Shown piece after piece: positions 1 through 5,841 of a stretch of DNA of 7,832 nt; position 1 is the first letter of the stretch; each line of letters starts with the position of its first letter. The notes under the pieces are model-generated. The model ran no database searches. It saw nothing but the letters and a program-made list of their open reading frames with translations, and was not told where the DNA came from. A program made the translations under genes and the position numbers. The stretch is taken from positions 1-7,832 of the forward strand of contig JAUWOI010000187.1 in the NCBI GenBank assembly GCA_030612185.1. Reading direction: 5' to 3'. Source of the DNA: Anaerolineae bacterium. GTDB taxonomy: Bacteria; Chloroflexota; Anaerolineae; B4-G1.

Positions 1-398
1 GGGCAGAGGGTGGCGTGGTCGCCAGGGGCCAGGTAGCGAGGCTCCTGCATCAGTCGGAAGAGGTGAATTTTTCGGTAAGACCCCAGGAGCGCGCCGTCGG
101 GCGCGTAAAGGACGGCGGTGTTGGAGACGCCGCCAGCGTGCCGCTCCAGGAGCGAACCTGCCAGGTGCAGGCCGAACTCACGGGCCAGCGCGGCCATCTG
201 GGCGAAGCCGCTCTCCCCCAGTGGCGCGGCCCACTCCCCGGCCCGCTCCAGGTCGTAGCCGTGGAGCCATAGTTCGGGCAGGAGCAGCAGGTCGGCGCCG
301 GCCTCGCGGGCCTGGGCAGCGAAATCCCGCGCCCGGGACAGGTTGGCCTCGGGCTGGGCGGTGCGAATGTCCATTTGGGCTAAAGCGATGGTGAGCAT
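1..398 (-). CDS. Carbon-nitrogen hydrolase (nitrilase superfamily), N-terminal part
   Basis: The gene is open to the left window edge, so only the first 132 codons are visible of a family that usually runs about 260-290 residues. The translation begins MLTIALAQMDIR, a typical first beta strand of the superfamily. Two of the three catalytic residues can be seen: Glu42 in LPELWLHGY and Lys110 in SYRKIHLF. The nucleophilic Cys would lie beyond the edge. These enzymes hydrolyse nitriles, amides or N-carbamoyl compounds in the cytoplasm; the substrate cannot be told from this fragment, although the LPELWLHGY and RKIHLF forms resemble omega-amidase/predicted-amidohydrolase members more than true nitrilases. 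ATG at 398 is chosen because it gives the family's usual short lead-in; the ribosome site ahead of it is weak (GAGA about 7 bases upstream). The preceding minus-strand gene ends 82 bases upstream, with no clear promoter or terminator between. The family call is firm; the substrate is unknown. Confidence 0.9.
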   Translation of the reverse strand, partial: MLTIALAQMDIRTAQPEANLSRARDFAAQAREAGADLLLLPELWLHGYDLERAGEWAAPLGESGFAQMAALAREFGLHLAGSLLERHAGGVSNTAVLYAPDGALLGSYRKIHLFRLMQEPRYLAPGDHATLC

Positions 399-480
399 GG
401 CAAATCTCGCACGGTCCCCACGGAACCAGGTCTCAAGTTGACCAGAACCCTGTCCACTATCCTGTGAATGTCCCAGCGCG
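399..480. other. Intergenic spacer between two minus-strand genes
   Basis: This gap lies between the stop of the REC-ATPase gene and the start of the hydrolase gene. I see no convincing -35/-10 pair on the minus strand and no hairpin followed by a T run. A GGTC/GACC pair around 430-444 can form only a 4-bp stem. Whether the hydrolase is read through from the gene upstream or has its own weak promoter cannot be decided from the sequence. Confidence 0.5.
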
Positions 481-1614
481 TCATCTGGTTGTCAGATCCT
501 CGTGTATGCAGGTAGCAATATCGTCTATGGCATGAGAGAAACACGAACTCGGATCAGACGTGTACAGGGGGAGTCCTTCATTCAAAGCACGAGTCGCCTG
601 ATCGCCCTCGTCCGGCACGCATCCTTTCAGGCTGGTCCCCAGATGCGATTCAATTTGTTTAGGCGGGATGTCTGGTGTACCGTATCGATTCAGGATGAGC
701 CAGAAATCGTGATCTATTACGTTGACGGTATCCATGGCCCGAACAGCCCGCTTGATGGACATAGGGTTGGGCGTCAACACACACAGGTTGATTCCTCCCC
801 CCTTGCCGATCAGGGGCGGGTCTGCCCAAGAGAAGAAAGTGCCAGCATCCACGAGAATGTAATCCACCTCAATCAGGGCGATTTCCAGCACATTGTCCAG
901 GGCCTTCCTGGTCATTTGCTTGGCGGAGTTCGGGTCTGTTGCTCCAAGGACGACCCGCACGCCTGGCACGTACTCCTTTAGCACATTGGTAAACACCTGC
1001 CGCACTTTTGTAAACGATTGCTTGCCCAGATCACTGACGTGTGGAAGGAGGAACTCCATCATGCGCATCTCTGGCAGGCCCAAAAAGAATGCGATATCCC
1101 CAAGGGGGCGCTGCCAATCCACCAACAGAATGTCCTTCTGCGAAACCCTGCGCAGAGCCAGAGCCAGATTGACCGCCAGCGTAGTAGTGCCCACGCCTGC
1201 TTTGCTGCCGAATACGGTGATCAACTGCCCTGGGATGGAAACCTCTGGCCGCAACTGAACCTCGATGCGGGCTAGTAACTCGCCCACCTTCACTGGCTTG
1301 GTAATGTAGTCGCTCCCTCCCCCGCGCAGGGCTCTCACCTTCGCATCCATCTCGTCGAGGGCGGAGAGGAAAATAATGGGAAGGTGACGGCCCTCTGGCA
1401 ACTGACGAATACGCCTGGTGGCCTCAAAGCCGTCTATGCCCGGCATCAGCACGTCCATCAGTACCAGGTCCGGTTTCTCCGCGCGAACTTTCTCCACGCC
1501 CTCCTCACCCGTTGTCGCTGCAATGATCTGGTAGCCTGCTCGCTGCAGGCTCAGTTCCATCAGGCGCTGTAATCGCAGATCGTCATCCACGACCAGTATT
1601 TTCTGCTGAGCCAT
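481..1614 (-). CDS. Response regulator receiver fused to CpaE/MinD-like ATPase
   Basis: This is a 377-residue, two-domain protein. Residues 4-122 form a receiver domain with the acidic pocket D10-D12, phospho-acceptor D54 (LMDVLMPG), switch Ser84 and Lys106 (TKP). From about residue 130 a P-loop ATPase of the ParA/MinD/CpaE class follows. It has a deviant Walker A (GSKAGVGTTT, 136-145) with the signature lysine K138 but Thr at 143 where the usual P-loop lysine would be, as is common in CpaE/TadZ proteins. A Walker A'-like strand (LLVDWQRPLGD, D166) and a Walker B strand (DYILVDAG, D256) are also visible. The usual second Asp of the A' motif is Gln168. Family members with this architecture place Tad/Flp pilus machinery or other complexes at defined cell sites, but no pilus gene is present here. 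ATG at 1614 has a good ribosome site, GGGAG, 8 bases upstream. The gene diverges from the kinase operon. Domain calls are firm; the cellular role is inference. Confidence 0.93.
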   Translation of the reverse strand: MAQQKILVVDDDLRLQRLMELSLQRAGYQIIAATTGEEGVEKVRAEKPDLVLMDVLMPGIDGFEATRRIRQLPEGRHLPIIFLSALDEMDAKVRALRGGGSDYITKPVKVGELLARIEVQLRPEVSIPGQLITVFGSKAGVGTTTLAVNLALALRRVSQKDILLVDWQRPLGDIAFFLGLPEMRMMEFLLPHVSDLGKQSFTKVRQVFTNVLKEYVPGVRVVLGATDPNSAKQMTRKALDNVLEIALIEVDYILVDAGTFFSWADPPLIGKGGGINLCVLTPNPMSIKRAVRAMDTVNVIDHDFWLILNRYGTPDIPPKQIESHLGTSLKGCVPDEGDQATRALNEGLPLYTSDPSSCFSHAIDDIATCIHEDLTTR

Positions 1615-1687
1615 AATGATTACTCCCTAGTGCATTACCAGCCACGATTGTTGGGATAGGCAGGTAGGAACCTCAGTAGCGTCACCT

Positions 1688-1717
1688 ATTGTACCACAAA
1701 ACGGGCGCAGAGGGCAA
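1688..1717 (-). promoter_or_regulatory. Possible promoter for the REC-ATPase gene
   Basis: Read on the minus strand, TTGCCC (1717-1712) and TACAAT (1693-1688) are separated by 18 bases and point toward the ATG at 1614. The -10 matches five of six consensus bases and the -35 four of six. It would give a leader of roughly 65-70 bases. This is a moderate match found by eye. Confidence 0.4.
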
Positions 1718-1742
1718 CCCGCCGCTGAGACACAAGTCCAAC

Positions 1743-1770
1743 TTGACTTTTCTCGCTCCTGGCGTAGAAT
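1743..1770 (+). promoter_or_regulatory. Sigma70-type promoter for the signalling operon
   Basis: TTGACT (1743-1748) and TAGAAT (1765-1770) are separated by 16 bases, each matching five of six consensus positions. Transcription should begin near 1777, leaving a leader of about 35 bases before the small membrane protein gene. The element sits in the divergent gap and is the best promoter match in the window, so it is the likely start of the four-gene operon reaching to 5705. Confidence 0.7.
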
Positions 1771-1811
1771 TCATATCTGCGTTGCTATCCAACTCTGCAA
1801 ACCGAGGGGAT

Positions 1812-2060
1812 ATGATGGACTTAGGTCAACTCGTTGGTATCTCTGTTCCTCTGACTACCATCTTCACACTAGCGGTGATCGCTCTTCTCTACCTGTGGCT
1901 GCGGAAACAGGACGCCGGCACAGAGCGCATGCAGAAAATTGCCCACTTCATCCAAAAGGATACCGCCGGGCCGTCGCTGCACATTCTCATCAAGTTACAG
2001 AACGTTCTCGCCATCACGCTCCTCCCGCTCTTCTACGCTTACGGGCTGCACTGGCATTAG
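1812..2060 (+). CDS. Small membrane protein resembling H+-pyrophosphatase N-terminus
   Basis: An 82-codon gene starting at ATG 1812, or 81 codons from the adjacent ATG at 1815. The ribosome site GAGGGG (1804-1809) fits the second ATG better, with a 5-base gap. A longer in-frame reading from TTG 1689 is rejected because it would start upstream of the promoter. Residues about 8-30 (VGISVPLTTIFTLAVIALL and on) form one clear transmembrane helix. A second hydrophobic stretch (NVLAITLLPLFYAYGL) lies near the C-terminus. Between them lies AGTERMQKIAHFIQ, which resembles the cytoplasmic segment after the first helix of membrane-bound H+/Na+-pyrophosphatases (family pattern GTxxMxxIAxxIxxGAxAFL). No other part of a pyrophosphatase follows. 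It could be a captured fragment, a standalone helper or sensor peptide, or a chance likeness. It is the first gene of the operon, 36 bases before the GAF protein. That it is a real gene is likely; its function is not known. Confidence 0.75.
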   Translation: MMDLGQLVGISVPLTTIFTLAVIALLYLWLRKQDAGTERMQKIAHFIQKDTAGPSLHILIKLQNVLAITLLPLFYAYGLHWH

Positions 2061-2064
2061 ATAA

Positions 2065-2096
2065 CGAATTTACGAATCTACGAATCTGCGAATTCC
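2065..2096 (+). repeat. Four-unit 8-bp tandem repeat (CGAATYYN)
   Basis: Four contiguous 8-base units, CGAATTTA / CGAATCTA / CGAATCTG / CGAATTCC, run exactly up to the base before the ATG at 2097. The first five bases of every unit are identical. The tract is AT-rich compared with its surroundings and occupies nearly the whole 36-base gap between the two genes, where a ribosome binding site would be expected. None is visible there. Confidence 0.85.
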
Positions 2097-3920
2097 ATGA
2101 ACCGAGATACTGGATTTGACCAAGAGTTGCTGGAAATCTACGGCGAGTTAAACCGCGACCGGCTGACGGCGCTGGTCGCGCGCTACGCCCGTGATCGGCT
2201 CGGTGCTGGTGGTTGCTCCATCTTCCTGCGCGACGACATCACTGGCCGCTACGTCCTGCGCGACACCACCGGCCTTTTGGAGGACGCAAGGATGCCCGCC
2301 GAGCGGGTGGAGTACGAGCCCGGGGAAGGACTGACTGGCTGGATCGCCAGCCACGGCAAACCGCTGCGCATCGCCAACGTCAGGGACAACGGGGAATTGC
2401 GACGCATCGCCGAGGATCTGGCCTGGAGCAAGAAATACTCCGAGATCAGCGCCAAACCGGGCCAGGCCTATATGGGGGTGCCGATCCTCTCTTTCCCCCT
2501 CCCAGGGGGGAGACAGAGGGAGGTCGTGCTCGGCGTGTTGCGGGTCTCCGGGAAAGCGGAAGGGGAGCAGTTCGACGCACAGGATGAAGCGCTGCTGAGC
2601 CACGTGGCCGCGATGGTGAGCATCGCCATTGAGAATTCACGGCGCTACGAGCGGGAGAAACGCCGTGCGCGTTACTTCCGGCTGCTGTTGGACATCGGTA
2701 CAGAACTGGACCCTCGGCGCCCCATCGGCGAGATGCTGCAAGCAGTGGTGAATCAGGTCAGGGACGGTTTTCGCACCGAGGCCTGCCAGATCTATCTTCG
2801 GGATGAGGAAATCGCCAGCCGTGTGGTGCTACAGGCCGCCAGTGGCCTCCCCGGAGCACTGATCGGCAAACTGACGTATGTGGTAGAGGAGGGGCTGACG
2901 GGCCACATCGTCCGCACTGGAACACCCGTCCAGATACGCGAAGCGGCTGCGCTGGGGGATTGGAACGACCCCCACGTTGCAAAAGTCGCCTCACATCTTC
3001 CCTCCGGCGTTTGTCGCTCCTTCATCGGTGTCCCCCTGCGGTTAGGTGATGAGATCCTTGGCACCCTCGAGTTGATCAATAAGATCCCCAGCGCCCCCGG
3101 CCACCGCGATTGGTTCACCAACGACGACGAGGAATACTTGCGCCTGCTCTCCACGGGCATCTGCGGCGTCCTGGAGGGCGCTCGTTATCTCAAGACTCTG
3201 GGCGACGTAGGAGTGACCGCGATGCGGATGCAGCGCGTTGCCTCTTTCGGCACCCTCGCGCAACGGATACGGCACGAGGCGGCAAACCCGCTGGCCGTAG
3301 CCCGCCTGGCGGCGACCAACCTGCGCAGCGACCTCCAGGAGAAACCAGGTTTTTCTCAAAAGCCTGGTTCCTTAAGACGGTTGGATGTCATCGAGGCCAA
3401 CCTGAACGAGGTGAGTAGCAAACTGCTGGACCTGCTCAAATTCTCGCAGCGCATCGGCTTTATTCGCACAACCACCCAGTGGAACGACGTGATACGCGAG
3501 GCTCTTATCTGGCTGGCGGCGGAGCGGCAACGACGCGGAGTGGAGGTGCACGCTGTCTATGAAGACCTGCGTCCACTGTTCATCGAGCCTAATGAGATGT
3601 TCGGTGTCCTGGTCACACTCCTACGCTTGACTATGGAGACCCTCGGAGCGCACGGAGGTCTCGTCGAGGTACGCACTTCGTCGTCCGCCGACGGCCAGTG
3701 TGTGTGCACGACGATACGCGCGCCGGAGGCCCCGCTAGTCAAGACGGTTTCTCTCATTATCGAACCGGCGGCAGGCGCGCCTGAGGAACTATCGCCCCTT
3801 CACTTCGAGTGGGCATTGGCGCGGGAGACGGTGGAGACGCAGTATGCGGGATCTCTCAGATGGGAAGTGCAGGATAAAGAGGCATGCTTTGTGCTCGAAT
3901 TGCCACTGAAGGAAGGTTGA
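2097..3920 (+). CDS. GAF-GAF sensor with histidine-kinase-like but ATPase-degenerate C-terminus
   Basis: A 607-residue, probably soluble protein with no signal peptide or membrane helix. GAF domain 1 spans about residues 10-180 and ends in a helix (AIENSRRYEREKRRARYF) leading into GAF domain 2, about 195-365 (SFIGVPLRLGDEILGTLELI). A HisKA-type dimerisation helix follows, with H-box QRIRHEAANPLAVARL and phospho-acceptor H393. The expected ATP-binding domain (about 446-607) keeps its length and final strand (CFVLELPL) but lacks the signature residues: the N-box Asn is Leu511 (TLLRLTMETL), no DxGxG is present near 538-550, and the GxGLG box is replaced around SPLHFEWALARETVE. It therefore probably cannot autophosphorylate, and may be phosphorylated by or regulate the neighbouring kinase. 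Two palindromes lie within it (2486-2519, 3340-3372). The start ATG has no ribosome site, being preceded by a tandem repeat, but no better start precedes the GAF domain. It reads into the next gene with one base between them. GAF ligands cannot be predicted. Confidence 0.92.
   Translation: MNRDTGFDQELLEIYGELNRDRLTALVARYARDRLGAGGCSIFLRDDITGRYVLRDTTGLLEDARMPAERVEYEPGEGLTGWIASHGKPLRIANVRDNGELRRIAEDLAWSKKYSEISAKPGQAYMGVPILSFPLPGGRQREVVLGVLRVSGKAEGEQFDAQDEALLSHVAAMVSIAIENSRRYEREKRRARYFRLLLDIGTELDPRRPIGEMLQAVVNQVRDGFRTEACQIYLRDEEIASRVVLQAASGLPGALIGKLTYVVEEGLTGHIVRTGTPVQIREAAALGDWNDPHVAKVASHLPSGVCRSFIGVPLRLGDEILGTLELINKIPSAPGHRDWFTNDDEEYLRLLSTGICGVLEGARYLKTLGDVGVTAMRMQRVASFGTLAQRIRHEAANPLAVARLAATNLRSDLQEKPGFSQKPGSLRRLDVIEANLNEVSSKLLDLLKFSQRIGFIRTTTQWNDVIREALIWLAAERQRRGVEVHAVYEDLRPLFIEPNEMFGVLVTLLRLTMETLGAHGGLVEVRTSSSADGQCVCTTIRAPEAPLVKTVSLIIEPAAGAPEELSPLHFEWALARETVETQYAGSLRWEVQDKEACFVLELPLKEG
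2486..2519 (+). repeat. Palindrome inside GAF domain 1 coding sequence
   Basis: Arms 2486-2500 and 2505-2519 can pair over 15 positions with one mismatch (C2491/C2514) and two G-T wobbles, around a 4-base loop. It encodes the stretch from about ILSFPLPGGR to QRE. The same protein's second GAF domain has the short turn GVPLRLGDEILGTL at this point, while GAF 1 has roughly seven or eight more residues. This suggests that the palindrome was inserted in frame into a beta-turn. Confidence 0.7.
3340..3372 (+). repeat. Palindrome inside the HisKA hairpin coding sequence
   Basis: Arms 3340-3354 and 3358-3372 pair over 15 positions with one mismatch (A3342/C3370) and one wobble, around a 3-base loop. 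The core is AACCAGG/CCTGGTT with a T run facing an A run, markedly more AT-rich than the flanking gene. It encodes EKPGFSQKPGS, located between the two helices of the dimerisation domain, a loop that tolerates length change. It differs in sequence from the palindrome at 2486. Confidence 0.72.
3909..3916 (+). promoter_or_regulatory. Ribosome binding site for the REC-kinase gene
   Basis: AAGGAAGG lies inside the last codons of the preceding gene, five bases before the ATG at 3922. It fixes the start and implies translational coupling across the TGA-T-ATG junction. Confidence 0.7.
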
Positions 3921-3921
3921 T

Positions 3922-5061
3922 ATGGAGGTAGACCAGAAGACGATTCTGGTGGTAGATGATGAGCCATTCTTCCGCGAGGAAATGCTTGCTTTCCTCAACA
4001 ACCCATCGTTTGCAGCGCGGGGCTGGAAAGTGGAGGCTGCGGCAAGTGGGGAGGAGGCGCTGACCCGGCTGGGGCAAGCCCCCTACGACGTAATGCTGCT
4101 CGATATCAATATGCCGGGGCTGGATGGGATGGAAGTGCTCCGCCTGATGCATGAGAAGCACATGCTGGAGCAAACCTACGCCATCATGCTCAGCGCCTAT
4201 GGCGTATACGAGAACGTGGTCGCGGCCATGCGCGGAGGGGCAAAGGACTTCGTCAACAAATCCGAGCCGCTGGATCAATGGATCGTGCGCATCGAACGTG
4301 GTTTCGAGTGGCAGGAACTGCGCCGTCGCAAGCAGCAGGCCGAGGAGGAACTGCGGCTCCTGGCGCGTGAGGTGGGTCATGACATCGGCGGCACGACCTA
4401 CTTTGTGCTCACCCAGCGAGTGCAGGCGCTGGCCAGGCTGGTGACGGCGGAGCCGGAGGCTGAGCGCTCTATCGAGGTCATACGGCAGATTCTGGCCCGT
4501 ATCAAGCGTCTGGCCGACGACTTGGGCCACGTGGCGGTGGCCTTGGATAGCAGCGAGGTCTGGCGCTGGGAGACGCTCGACCTCCATCGCCTGCTAGAAC
4601 GGCTGGTGCAGGAGTTCAGTTACGGCTATCCCGACGTGACAACCATACGGGAGTGGGCCGCAGACATCCCACCGATACAAGGCAGTCGCGCCCAGTTGGA
4701 GCGGACTTTCCACAATTTGCTAATCAACGCCGGGCGGGCTATGTCTGACGGCGGGACACTCACGCTGCGCACGCGGCGGGAACGGGAGGACGCGTGGGTC
4801 GCTGTTGACATCGAGGATACAGGCATCGGCATCCCCCAGGAGAGGCAGGAGAAAATCTTCCGCATCGGCTTCTCGGATTGGAGAAACGGACAAAAAGGGA
4901 GCGGGTTGGGGCTTTACGTCGCCCGCAGGAACGTCGAGAACCATGGCGGTCGCATTGATCTGACCAGTACCGTGGGCCAAGGGACCACCGTTACCATCCG
5001 ACTGCCGATTCGTCCCGGACACGCTTCTCCTGGCACTACTCAAAATCTTACAGGAGGTTAG
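3922..5061 (+). CDS. Hybrid response regulator / histidine kinase (REC-HK)
   Basis: A 379-residue cytoplasmic protein. The N-terminal receiver (about 6-125) has the acidic pocket D12-D13, phospho-acceptor D61 (MLLDINMPG), switch Ser91 and Lys113 (NKSEPL rather than NKP). A charged helix (WQELRRRKQQAEEELRLL) leads into a dimerisation region whose likely phospho-His is H153 in REVGHDIGGTTYF; the acidic neighbour D154 is kept but the usual NPL is absent. The ATP-binding domain (about 215-368) is complete: N-box N269 (HNLLINAGRAM), G1 box D299-G303 (DTGIG), G2 box G326-L331 (GSGLGL), closing with GTTVTIRLPI. The likely role is an ATP-using kinase whose activity is gated by its own receiver, working with the degenerate kinase encoded just upstream and the receiver protein just downstream. 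Start ATG 3922 follows AAGGAAGG. The last codons contain the AGGAGG used by the next gene. Domain calls are firm; partners are inferred from gene order. Confidence 0.94.
   Translation: MEVDQKTILVVDDEPFFREEMLAFLNNPSFAARGWKVEAAASGEEALTRLGQAPYDVMLLDINMPGLDGMEVLRLMHEKHMLEQTYAIMLSAYGVYENVVAAMRGGAKDFVNKSEPLDQWIVRIERGFEWQELRRRKQQAEEELRLLAREVGHDIGGTTYFVLTQRVQALARLVTAEPEAERSIEVIRQILARIKRLADDLGHVAVALDSSEVWRWETLDLHRLLERLVQEFSYGYPDVTTIREWAADIPPIQGSRAQLERTFHNLLINAGRAMSDGGTLTLRTRREREDAWVAVDIEDTGIGIPQERQEKIFRIGFSDWRNGQKGSGLGLYVARRNVENHGGRIDLTSTVGQGTTVTIRLPIRPGHASPGTTQNLTGG
5052..5058 (+). promoter_or_regulatory. Strong ribosome binding site for the REC-TPR gene
   Basis: AGGAGGT overlaps the last codons of the kinase gene (…TGG stop) and lies eight bases before ATG 5067. 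It is the best ribosome site in the window, suggesting this regulator is made in higher amount than the proteins upstream. Confidence 0.8.
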
Positions 5062-5066
5062 GCACA

Positions 5067-5705
5067 ATGTCATCAACTATACTGGTGATGGACGACGATT
5101 TACTCGCGCTTGAAAGCCTGGAGGACTACCTGAAACGGGCTGGTTATACGATCGTGATGGCCAGCAGTGCCCGTGAAGCGGTAGAGCGGGCACGTGAGAC
5201 GCCTTGCGACGTGGCCGTGTTGGACATGAAGATGCCCGAGATGGACGGTTTCCAGGTGGCTGCGATGCTGCGCCAGTTGCAGCCTGCCTTGCAGGTGATT
5301 ATATTCACTGGCTACGCTTCGCTGGAGACCGAGGCCCGCGCCATACAATTGGACTTCTATGAATATCTGCCTAAGTCGAATTGGTACGACCTGCTGCTGC
5401 CGACCATCGAGCGTGTCCTGACCGAGCCCGAACGCCCACTTCCCAGACAGCGCCCGGCTGACCTGGAACAGACAGCCACCCAGTACGCTGGCGAGGGCAA
5501 GTGGGAACTGGCATCGTTGGCGTTGGAGCAGGCGGCCCGCATCGCTGAGTTCACTCACGAATGGGGGCACGCAGCCACGTTATACAGCCAGGCTTTCGAG
5601 CACATGCGGCGCGCCCGTGGCCTCTCCGTAGAGGCACAGCGGCTGCGTGAACTGGCGGAGTGCGCGCAGCGCATTGCGGACGAACCAGTCATAGACTCCA
5701 TATAA
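5067..5705 (+). CDS. Response regulator with TPR-like helical C-terminus
   Basis: A 212-residue protein. Residues 3-120 form a receiver domain with acidic residues D9-D11, phospho-acceptor D53 (AVLDMKMPEMDG), switch Thr81 (IIFTGYAS) and Lys103 (LPKSN instead of the usual KP). After a Pro/Arg-rich linker (EPERPLPRQRP, about 121-131) comes an all-helical tail (about 132-205), whose spacing of Ala, Tyr and Gly (ATQYAGEGKWELASLALEQAARIAE, in part) looks like one or two tetratricopeptide-type helix pairs. No DNA-binding, enzymatic or membrane output is present. It probably passes the signal by protein contact or acts as a phosphate sink. It is the last clear gene of the signalling operon, five bases after the kinase stop codon, and a likely target of that kinase. 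No hairpin terminator is seen after it. The receiver call is firm; the TPR assignment is tentative. Confidence 0.9.
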   Translation: MSSTILVMDDDLLALESLEDYLKRAGYTIVMASSAREAVERARETPCDVAVLDMKMPEMDGFQVAAMLRQLQPALQVIIFTGYASLETEARAIQLDFYEYLPKSNWYDLLLPTIERVLTEPERPLPRQRPADLEQTATQYAGEGKWELASLALEQAARIAEFTHEWGHAATLYSQAFEHMRRARGLSVEAQRLRELAECAQRIADEPVIDSI

Positions 5706-5718
5706 CGTTGCCAGACAA

Positions 5719-5841
5719 GTGGTCGCCAAGAAGTGGACCGGATTGCTTCAGTACCGTGTCAACCGCAGCGACCGTCTGCAGCGTTGGGTGGAGGATGCTG
5801 AAGCGGTGTTGTACGTAGAATTCGCCGGTTTACACCCGTAG
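5719..5841 (+). CDS. Possible small ORF coupled to the lipoprotein gene
   Basis: The reading frame is open from 5695 to TAG 5839-5841. The first plausible start is GTG 5719, giving 40 residues beginning MVAKKWTGLLQYRVNRSD and ending VEFAGLHP. About 70% of third codon positions are G or C, in line with neighbouring genes, and the ORF fills most of the 135-base gap between 5705 and 5841. Its stop shares one base with the GTG that opens the lipoprotein frame, an arrangement typical of coupled translation. Against it: no ribosome site precedes the GTG and I recognise no family. It could instead be the decayed C-terminus of a longer protein, or a tail once in frame with the regulator upstream. Confidence 0.35.
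   Translation: MVAKKWTGLLQYRVNRSDRLQRWVEDAEAVLYVEFAGLHP

Noticed and set aside
15..272. Plus-strand ORF at the left edge
   Set aside because: The opposite strand encodes a clear nitrilase-family N-terminus over the same bases.
420..450. Partial likeness of AACCAGGT here to the palindrome at 3340
   Set aside because: Only about eight bases match and the second arm is missing, so a shared repeat element is not supported.
481..500. Terminator hairpin at the end of the REC-ATPase gene (ATCTG/CAGAT)
   Set aside because: The stem is only five base pairs, overlaps the stop codon and has no T run after it.
1689..1811. Longer N-terminus for the small membrane protein from TTG 1689
   Set aside because: It would start upstream of the good promoter at 1743-1770 and has no ribosome site, whereas GAGGGG precedes the ATGs at 1812/1815.
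5784..5821. Promoter for the lipoprotein gene (TAGAAT at 5816-5821)
   Set aside because: No -35-like hexamer lies 15-19 bases upstream; the nearest candidate, TTGGGT, is 26 bases away.
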